This document shows, in pieces, positions 6,751 through 11,543 of a stretch of 11,648 bases of DNA. The stretch's first letter is position 1. Every line of letters starts with the position of its first letter. Made by a program: the position numbers and the translations under genes. This DNA is from Aedoeadaptatus acetigenes (GTDB lineage Bacteria; Bacillota; Clostridia; Tissierellales; Peptoniphilaceae): contig NZ_JAOQJD010000023.1 in the NCBI RefSeq assembly GCF_025566985.1, forward strand, positions 1 to 11,648, read 5' to 3'. The notes beneath the pieces are model-generated. The model worked only from the letters and a program-made list of their open reading frames with translations. It did not search any database and was not told the origin of the DNA.

Positions 6751-7867
6751 GTTGGCTCCTTTGAAGAATTTTTTTATAGATTTCCGAATGGCTTTCGGCC
6801 ATGGCTTCCTGACTGAAATGTTCGTTTACGTATTGATACAGGCCCTCGCCCCGCGCTTTCATTTCGTCGGGGTGATTTAAGGCATAGAGCATGTTTCGGG
6901 AAAGGCCCTCGGTATCTTTCGGCTGAAAGAGCATGCCATAGTCCCCGGCCATTTCTCCGATGCCGCCCACATCCGTGGCGATAAAGGGAATCTTGGCCTT
7001 GGCTCCTTCCAAAAGGGCGTAGGGGAAAGATTCCGATACGGAGGTGAGCATGTTCACATCACCGGCTTCATAGAGGCTGAAAGGATCGGATACTTGACCT
7101 AAGAAAGAGACCGCATCCTCCAGGCCTTCTTCTTTCACATAGGCCATGAGCTTTTCCCGCTCCGGCCCCCTGCCGGCGATTAATACGTGAGCGCCTTTAA
7201 AAGCCTCTTTATTCAGAGCCACAGCTCGCAAAAGGGTCATGTGATCTTTCACTAAGTCCAAACGGGCGGCGATGACAAAGAGCATGCGGTCTGAATATTT
7301 TTTCAAGCCGTAGCGATCCAAAAAGCGGTCTTTATCCACGGCGATCTCCGGCTTTTTCATGTCGATGCCGTTGTAGGTGACGAAGATGGCTTCTTCCGGA
7401 AAGCCCCGACTCACCAACATTGTCTTGAAGCGCTCCGTAATGGCGATGTAGTTGTCGAATCGCTTTAAGGCGTATTTGTTCAAGGGCGTAAAGACCTTGT
7501 CCTTAATAAAATTGTCTTTAAAATCCAGCAAATAGTCGCTGTGCAAAGTGGTGACCATGGGCACGTCCACGCGTTTTCTGAGATACAGGGCGTTAAAATT
7601 AGCCCGCGCGCCGTGACAGTGGATTAAATCGAATCCTTCCTCCTCGATCATGCGGGCCACTTCTTTCAGTGCCCCCATGTCGAAGCGGTTTTTCTGTTCC
7701 ACGAGACGAGCATCAATGCCCAAATCCAAGGCGCCGTCGAGAAAAGGCCCGGGGCAGAAACAGACCATGCTCACCTGATGATGGGCTTCGAGGCCTTTCA
7801 GCAAAGTGTAAATATGCGTCTTCGCCCCGCCGGTGTCGCCGCCGCTGATAAGATGAAGAACTTTCAT
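6740..7867 (-). CDS. GT4-family glycosyltransferase
   Basis: This is a GT-B fold glycosyltransferase of about 375 aa (glycosyltransferase 4 N-terminal domain plus GT4 catalytic domain). It probably adds a sugar from a nucleotide donor to a lipid-linked wall-polymer intermediate on the cytoplasmic face. Evidence is the N-terminal MKVLHLISGGDTGGAKTHI, the DLIHCHGARANF segment, the AARLDLVKDH hinge, LIAGRGPEREKL, and the E-x7-E motif in SESFPYALLEGAKA (Glu279 and Glu287 from the chosen start) followed by PFIATDVGGIGEM. The start chosen is the ATG at 7867, because GGAG (7877-7874) is six bases before it. An in-frame ATG at 7873 abuts the GGAG directly and would only add Met-Thr. It begins 11 nt after the secreted-protein gene and overlaps the DUF4330 gene. 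The donor and acceptor are not predictable. Confidence 0.92.
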   Translation of the reverse strand: MKVLHLISGGDTGGAKTHIYTLLKGLEAHHQVSMVCFCPGPFLDGALDLGIDARLVEQKNRFDMGALKEVARMIEEEGFDLIHCHGARANFNALYLRKRVDVPMVTTLHSDYLLDFKDNFIKDKVFTPLNKYALKRFDNYIAITERFKTMLVSRGFPEEAIFVTYNGIDMKKPEIAVDKDRFLDRYGLKKYSDRMLFVIAARLDLVKDHMTLLRAVALNKEAFKGAHVLIAGRGPEREKLMAYVKEEGLEDAVSFLGQVSDPFSLYEAGDVNMLTSVSESFPYALLEGAKAKIPFIATDVGGIGEMAGDYGMLFQPKDTEGLSRNMLYALNHPDEMKARGEGLYQYVNEHFSQEAMAESHSEIYKKILQRSQHDR

Positions 7868-7878
7868 CGTCATCTCCG

Positions 7879-8331
7879 CTACATGCCTCTTACGACGCGG
7901 TAGCTGCCCCGCATGAGGACGATGGCATTGGTGGAGGCTTTAAGGCCCCGACCGTCGCTTCTCGGCGCAATGAGCATGTGATTCAGAGGCGCGCGTTCCC
8001 CTTGTTTTAAGTCGACGCCTGCGGTGATATCGCTGAGGCCGCCGAGTTCTTGGGCGATGGTTTCCACCCGCCCGCTTCTCGTGATCATTTCCGCGCCTTG
8101 GGCCGCGATGATTTTATCGCCGGCCTTTAATTCCACCACTTCCAAGGTCTGCGCACCGGAAGGGGCCGCCGATTTTTGATTTTGATTGTTCTGTATGGCT
8201 TCAAGCCTTTGGTTTAAATAACTTAATGAAACCAAGGGATCGTCGTCTTTGGCAAAAGCGGGAACCGCCGCGCCCATTAATAAAAGTCCCAGGGCACAGG
8301 CCGCGCTTATTTTTTTCCAATTGCGTTTCAC
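7879..8331 (-). CDS. Secreted conserved protein, function unknown
   Basis: This 150-aa protein heads the wall-polymer operon. A classic signal peptide is visible: basic MKRNWKK, a hydrophobic core at about 8-22, and AFA at 25-27 as a likely signal peptidase I site, leaving a mature protein of about 123 aa. After a Gln/Asn-rich stretch (41-53) comes a compact domain from about 61: VVELKAGDKIIAAQGAEMITRSG, then GGLSDITAGVDLKQGERAPLNHMLIAPRSDGRGLKA. I recall this pattern (Arg-Ser-Gly, Asp-x-Thr-x-Gly, Asn-His, Pro-Arg-x-Asp-Gly-Arg-Gly) from unnamed exported proteins of other Clostridia, but know no function. Translation starts at GTG (8331) behind AAAGGA at seven-base spacing; the nearby upstream ATG is out, as it meets a stop at once. 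The TAG stop sits just before the GT4 ribosome binding site. Confidence 0.85.
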   Translation of the reverse strand: MKRNWKKISAACALGLLLMGAAVPAFAKDDDPLVSLSYLNQRLEAIQNNQNQKSAAPSGAQTLEVVELKAGDKIIAAQGAEMITRSGRVETIAQELGGLSDITAGVDLKQGERAPLNHMLIAPRSDGRGLKASTNAIVLMRGSYRVVRGM

Positions 8332-8367
8332 AATCTCATCCTTTCTGTGTTATATTTCATCCTATCT

Positions 8368-8396
8368 ATTATACAACAATCCGCCGACGAGACCAA
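8368..8396 (-). promoter_or_regulatory. Promoter of the wall-polymer operon
   Basis: On the minus strand a perfect -10 TATAAT (8373-8368) lies 17 nt after TTGGTC (8396-8391), a -35 box matching the first three consensus bases. It is about 37 nt upstream of the GTG start of the secreted-protein gene and directly behind the terminator at 8410-8430. Housekeeping sigma-A type by sequence; no operator is evident. Confidence 0.75.
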
Positions 8397-8430
8397 CGAA
8401 AACGACAAAAGCGCGGGGCTTGCCCGCGCT
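8397..8430 (-). terminator. Intrinsic terminator after mazF
   Basis: An 8-bp GC-rich stem (AGCGCGGG with CCCGCGCT, 8410-8417 and 8423-8430) has a 5-nt loop. On the minus strand it is followed by TTTTGTCGTTTTCG, an interrupted U-tract. It begins about ten bases past the mazF stop and runs up to the -35 of the next operon, separating the two units. Confidence 0.75.
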
Positions 8431-8440
8431 CGTCTATGTA

Positions 8441-8782
8441 TTACAGACCGATGCTGATTTTTAACGCTTCGTCCACGTCGTCCATAATTTTCGTGCTGAA
8501 CTTGCCGATCTTTTCCCTGAGGCGCTTTTTGTCAATGGTTCGCACCTGTTCCAAAAGAATCACGGAATTTTTCGGCAAATCATTGTTCGCCGCCTTCACC
8601 TTCACGTGGGTAGGCAATTTCGTCTTGTTCATTTGCGATGTGATCGCCGCCACGATCGTCGTAGGCGAGTACTTGTTGCCCACGTCATTTTGAATAATGA
8701 CCACGGGCCTTACGCCGCCCTGCTCCGAACCGATGACCGGGCTCAGATCGGCATAAAACACATCGCCTCTCTTAATAACCAT
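8441..8782 (-). CDS. mazF: EndoA/MazF-type mRNA interferase
   Basis: This 113-aa protein is a close relative of Bacillus EndoA (NdoA), the MazF/PemK-fold ribonuclease that cuts single-stranded RNA at a short recognition sequence. It matches the family along its whole length: MVIKRGDVFYADLSPVIGSEQGGVRPVVIIQND at the start, VAAITSQMNKTKLPTHV in the middle, and SVILLEQVRTIDKKRL followed by VDEAL towards the end. Arg25 and Thr48 align with the active-site Arg and Thr of EndoA, so it should be active. The ATG follows the acpS-nnrD stop by 3 nt, with AAAGG nine bases upstream inside that gene. In many Bacillota a small ribbon-helix-helix antitoxin gene comes directly before this toxin. None is present here, so its antidote must be elsewhere, or the protein is regulated otherwise. 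Confidence 0.94.
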   Translation of the reverse strand: MVIKRGDVFYADLSPVIGSEQGGVRPVVIIQNDVGNKYSPTTIVAAITSQMNKTKLPTHVKVKAANNDLPKNSVILLEQVRTIDKKRLREKIGKFSTKIMDDVDEALKISIGL

Positions 8783-8785
8783 AGA

Positions 8786-9955
8786 TCACAACCTTTCTAT
8801 TTCTGACAGATCCCTCGCGGCCTCGAGGCGGAGAAAGGCTTCGGGCAAATACTCAATTAAATCCGAAGCGATCAACCCCCACTTGCTTTTATGTAAGGCG
8901 GCGAAGTCTCCTGCCAGTCCATGCATATATACCCCGAGGCGCGCCGCTTGAAAACAATCCAGCCCCTGGGCTAAAAACGCCGTTATAATACCGGTTAAGA
9001 CGTCGCCGGAGCCCGCCGTGGCCATGCCGGCATTTCCCGTTTCGTTAACGACGCGGTCGTCTTTCGAGGCAACGATTGTGCCATGGCCCTTTAAGACCAC
9101 GACGCCACCGTAGAGGGCCAGGCATTCGTCCACGGCATCATCCCGGTGGGCATTTACCCAGTCCGCATCCCGACCGATGAGGCGGGCCATTTCCCCGGCG
9201 TGGGGCGTGTAAATTTTCGGTCCCGCACTTTCGGGCTTCGCCTCCGCCAAATGATACAAGCCGTCGGCGTCCACCACCATGGGAAGGTCGAGGGCATATA
9301 TTTTTAAAAATACGTCCCGCGCCCGCCTGTCGCGGCCCATGCCGGGCCCGATTCCCACAGCGTCCACGTCCCTTACCTCATCTAAAGCGCTCTGTTTTTT
9401 TACAATCACTTCCCGCATGCGCAGGGAAAAGTCATTAAACACAGCGTCGGGAACGTAGGCGTAGCTCAGACCGCAACCGGCCCTTAAGGCCGCCGAGGAA
9501 GAAAGATCCACGGAGCCGAACATGCCCGCGCTTCCGCCGACGATGGCCGCTTTTCCCCGGGCGCCTTTGTGGTCTTTTTCATCCACGAGCGGGAGCAGAT
9601 TCGCCGCCTCGTTCGATACGGAAAGCACGCTGCTTTCTCGCAGGCGGGCCACGGCGACGGCGTAGTCTCTTTCGTGGGAGAGGGACAGATCGAAGGTGTC
9701 ATTTTTGTAGCGGCCGCAAAGGGCACCGCGCGCATCTTGTGTCACGATTAAATTTTTAAATCCCGCTTTAAACAGGCCCACGCCCAGAGCCTTGGCCATG
9801 GCCTCTTTTGCGGCAAAGCGGCCGGCCACGGTTTCCGGGCGCAAGTTTAGATTCGCCCGTTCCTCAGGGGAAAACACTCTTTCGAGGAAATCCTCCCCTC
9901 GCCTGTTCATTATTTCTTTTACTCGCGGTATGTAAACCAAATCCACGCCAATCAT
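8786..9955 (-). CDS. Fused holo-ACP synthase / NAD(P)HX dehydratase
   Basis: This is one uninterrupted 389-aa frame with two enzymes. Residues 1-105 are AcpS, which moves 4'-phosphopantetheine from CoA to acyl carrier protein: GVDLVYIPRV with Asp5, FSPEE (28-32), RFAAKEAMAKALG with Glu51, and DLSLSHERDYAVAVA (89-103). Residues from about 130 to 375 are NnrD/NAXD, the ADP- or ATP-dependent dehydratase that repairs hydrated NAD(P)H: GGSAGMFGSVDLSSSAALRAGCGLS (140-164), GIGPGMG (201-207), VVDADGLYHL (227-236), TPHAGEMARL (250-259), VVLKGHGTI (286-294) and GNAGMATAGSGDVLTGI (307-323) with Asp318. The link is only some 25 residues. The NnrE epimerase domain that commonly partners NnrD in one polypeptide is absent. 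The ATG at 9955 follows AAGAGGTG. Both domains look intact; mazF follows 3 nt later. Symbols acpS and nnrD apply to the halves. Confidence 0.93.
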   Translation of the reverse strand: MIGVDLVYIPRVKEIMNRRGEDFLERVFSPEERANLNLRPETVAGRFAAKEAMAKALGVGLFKAGFKNLIVTQDARGALCGRYKNDTFDLSLSHERDYAVAVARLRESSVLSVSNEAANLLPLVDEKDHKGARGKAAIVGGSAGMFGSVDLSSSAALRAGCGLSYAYVPDAVFNDFSLRMREVIVKKQSALDEVRDVDAVGIGPGMGRDRRARDVFLKIYALDLPMVVDADGLYHLAEAKPESAGPKIYTPHAGEMARLIGRDADWVNAHRDDAVDECLALYGGVVVLKGHGTIVASKDDRVVNETGNAGMATAGSGDVLTGIITAFLAQGLDCFQAARLGVYMHGLAGDFAALHKSKWGLIASDLIEYLPEAFLRLEAARDLSEIERL

Positions 9956-10009
9956 ATGTCACCTCTTTTTCATCATAACACAATTTCAGCAGAAAAAAAC
10001 GATTTTTAC

Positions 10010-10038
10010 TTGACAAAGTTTTCATACGACCCTATAAT
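10010..10038 (+). promoter_or_regulatory. tyrS promoter
   Basis: A consensus -35 TTGACA (10010-10015) and a consensus -10 TATAAT (10033-10038) are 17 nt apart, an ideal housekeeping promoter. Transcription should start near 10045, giving a leader of about 145 nt before tyrS. A strong promoter with control left to the leader fits T-box regulation. Confidence 0.92.
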
Positions 10039-10044
10039 GGAGAA

Positions 10045-10170
10045 CAAATTCATAGATACGATGATGGCGTCCCCAAAATTACAACGCCGGAGTATGATAA
10101 TTTTTTCGAGGCTTTTTGCGAAGAAAGGTGGTACCGCGTTGGAAGACGCCCTTTCGCAGGAGCTTTTTTT
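10045..10170 (+). promoter_or_regulatory. Compact T-box riboswitch (Tyr) of tyrS
   Basis: The antiterminator is complete. Stem A1 GAAAGG (10123-10128) pairs with CCTTTC (10150-10155), the seven-base bulge is TGGTACC (10129-10135), and stem A2 GCGT (10136-10139) pairs with ACGC (10146-10149). The bulge UGGU suits an uncharged tRNA ending ACCA, as expected for tRNA-Tyr. The competing terminator uses 10111-10122 and 10153-10163 followed by seven T. Upstream there is room only for a very small Stem I: GGCGT (10066-10070) pairs with ACGCC (10084-10088) around a 13-nt loop that contains UAC (10080-10082), a tyrosine codon followed by A. TCATA (10050-10054) can pair with TATGA (10093-10097) below it. 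A further hairpin, 10101-10108 with 10119-10126, may stand in for Stem III. High confidence that it is a T-box; moderate for the specifier assignment. Confidence 0.9.
10111..10170 (+). terminator. Regulated terminator of the tyrS T-box
   Basis: TGCGAA (10117-10122) pairs with TTCGCA (10153-10158). The stem extends through wobble pairs GCTTT (10111-10115) with GGAGC (10159-10163), and inward through AGG with CCT across a small bulge. Seven T follow (10164-10170). Its arms use bases needed by both the antiterminator A1 stem and the hairpin at 10101-10126, so the two folds exclude each other. Confidence 0.85.
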
Positions 10171-10190
10171 GTGCTTAAAAAGGAGGCATC

Positions 10191-11417
10191 ATGACTGAGA
10201 ACGTATTTGATCTACTTGAAAGAAGAGGTTACATTGACCAGGTAACATTCCCCGACGAATTGCGTGAACGCTTGGCCGAAGGACCGATCACATTTTACAT
10301 CGGCTTCGACGCCACCGCCGATTCCCTTACTTTAGGTCACTACCTTCAGGTAAAAGTTCTTCAACATTTCCAACGGGCCGGTCACGTGCCCATTACCCTG
10401 TTCGGCGGCGGAACCACGTTAATCGGCGATCCCTCCGGCCGTAGCGATATGCGCAAAATGCTGACGAAAGAAGACATCGACCACAACATCGACTGCTTCA
10501 AGCGTCAACTGTCCCACTTTATCGACTACTCCGACGGCAAGGCCATTGTGGCCAACAATGCGGACTGGCTTTTGGATCTCGGTTACCTGGATTTCATGCG
10601 CAACATCGGCGTGCATTTTTCCGTAAACCACATGCTGAAGCTGGACGCCTACGCCAACCGCTTGGAACAAGGGCTGACTTTCTTTGAAATGGGTTACATG
10701 CTCATGCAGTCCTACGACTTCTTAATTCTTTACAGGAAATACAATTGCCAATTGCAATTAGGCGGCTCCGACCAATGGAGCAACATGCTCGGCGGCTACG
10801 ACTTGGTTCGCAAGCTGGACGACGGCAAGGTCTACTCCATGACCTTCAAACTCCTCTCCACCGCCGACGGCCAAAAGATGGGCAAGTCCATGAAGGGCGC
10901 CATTTTCTTGGATCCCAACAAGACGCCGCCCCACGAAATGTTCCAATACCTGCGTAACTGCGACGACCGCGACGTCGTGAAGTTCCTGAAGCTCTTAACC
11001 GACGTCAGCGACGAAGAAATCGCCGAATACGCAAAATTGGAAGGCCAAGAACTGAATGTGGCCAAGGAACGCTTGGCTTGGGAAATCACCAATGAAGTTC
11101 ACGGCAAGGAAGAAGCCGACAAGGCCCTGGAAGCATCCCGCGTCCTCTTCGGCGGCAGTGGCGACACGGAACACATGCCCACCACGGAACTTTCCGAAGA
11201 CGAGGTGAAAGACGGCATTACTATCGTTGAACTTATGCAAAAAGGCGATCTCATCGCCTCCACCAGCGAAGGACGCCGGCTGATTAAACAAGGCGGCGTG
11301 TCCGTAGACGACGAAAAAGTCGAATCCCACGATGCGATCATCACGTTGGATGCGCTAAAAAAAGGCGTCCACGTCCGAAAAGGCAAGAAAGTTCACCACT
11401 TATTCAAACTTAAATAA
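10191..11417 (+). CDS. tyrS: Tyrosyl-tRNA synthetase
   Basis: This is a complete 408-aa class I tyrosyl-tRNA synthetase, which charges tRNA-Tyr in the cytosol. Visible marks are YIGFDATADSLTLGHYLQ (36-53) holding the HIGH-type signature, GGGTTLIGDPSGRSDMR (72-88), the tyrosine-binding segment YMLMQSYDF (169-177), GGSDQW (191-196), and the second signature KMGKS (229-233) followed by GAIFLDPNKTPP. A C-terminal S4-type RNA-binding domain lies at about 340-405 (IVELMQKGDLIASTSEGRRLIKQGGVSVDDEKV). The first His of HIGH, which in the Bacillus enzyme helps stabilise the transition state, is Thr47 here (TLGH); I believe some other clostridial-type enzymes share this. AAGGAGG is four bases before the ATG. 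It is transcribed alone, away from acpS-nnrD, under T-box control, and ends in the terminator at 11431-11473. Confidence 0.97.
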   Translation: MTENVFDLLERRGYIDQVTFPDELRERLAEGPITFYIGFDATADSLTLGHYLQVKVLQHFQRAGHVPITLFGGGTTLIGDPSGRSDMRKMLTKEDIDHNIDCFKRQLSHFIDYSDGKAIVANNADWLLDLGYLDFMRNIGVHFSVNHMLKLDAYANRLEQGLTFFEMGYMLMQSYDFLILYRKYNCQLQLGGSDQWSNMLGGYDLVRKLDDGKVYSMTFKLLSTADGQKMGKSMKGAIFLDPNKTPPHEMFQYLRNCDDRDVVKFLKLLTDVSDEEIAEYAKLEGQELNVAKERLAWEITNEVHGKEEADKALEASRVLFGGSGDTEHMPTTELSEDEVKDGITIVELMQKGDLIASTSEGRRLIKQGGVSVDDEKVESHDAIITLDALKKGVHVRKGKKVHHLFKLK

Positions 11418-11430
11418 GTTACGTGCATAG

Positions 11431-11473
11431 AAAAAGCGACCTCCGCGGCATTCCGCGAAAGGTCGCTTTTTTT
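11431..11473 (+). terminator. tyrS terminator, bidirectional in appearance
   Basis: AAAAAGCGACCT (11431-11442) pairs with AGGTCGCTTTTT (from 11460), with a second inner stem CGCGG (11444-11448) with CCGCG (11453-11457) around CATT. Seven T end it on the plus strand, and the AAAAA at its start gives a U-run on the minus strand. It should stop tyrS and also leftward transcripts arriving from the insertion sequence. Confidence 0.92.
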
Positions 11474-11474
11474 A

Positions 11475-11490
11475 GGTTCTATGTCAACCA
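11475..11490. repeat. Putative terminal inverted repeat of the ISL3 element
   Basis: The segment GGTTCTATGTCAACCA, lying about 55-70 nt beyond the transposase stop, has the look of an ISL3 terminus. Its partner would be at the far end of the element, outside the window, so it rests on resemblance alone. Confidence 0.5.
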
Positions 11491-11494
11491 TTGG

Positions 11495-11528
11495 GGAGTC
11501 TAGTGAAAACTAGGCTCCTTTTTGTTTT
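11495..11528 (+). terminator. Terminator inside the insertion sequence end
   Basis: A 10-bp stem with one G-T wobble (11495-11504 with 11509-11518) is capped by a GAAA tetraloop and followed on the plus strand by TTTTTGTTTT. On the minus strand no U-run follows. It therefore stops transcripts entering the element from the tyrS side, which would otherwise run antisense through the transposase gene. Confidence 0.85.
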
Positions 11529-11543
11529 CCTAAAAGCCATTCA

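Noticed and set aside
9972..9977. Possible minus-strand -10 box (TATGAT with a TG extension) for acpS-nnrD
   Set aside because: A start six to seven bases downstream would fall inside the Shine-Dalgarno sequence (AAGAGGT, 9967-9961), and no -35 box is found at proper spacing. The real promoter of this unit was not located.
10056..10095. Other tyrosine codons in the tyrS leader, UAC at 10056-10058 and UAU at 10093-10095
   Set aside because: Either could be the specifier in a different fold. UAU lies within the TATGA arm that can pair with TCATA, and the first UAC is on the 5' side of the helix, where specifiers are not normally found. They remain fallback options.
9956..10198. An 80-codon plus-strand frame before tyrS
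   Set aside because: It begins upstream of the tyrS promoter and passes through the T-box and its terminator. The leader structure explains this sequence better.
11426..11483. CATAGAA (11426-11432) can pair with TTCTATG (11477-11483) around the tyrS terminator, seeming to extend the hairpin
   Set aside because: The right arm belongs to the presumed insertion sequence end, so the 7-bp match is probably chance and not part of the original terminator.
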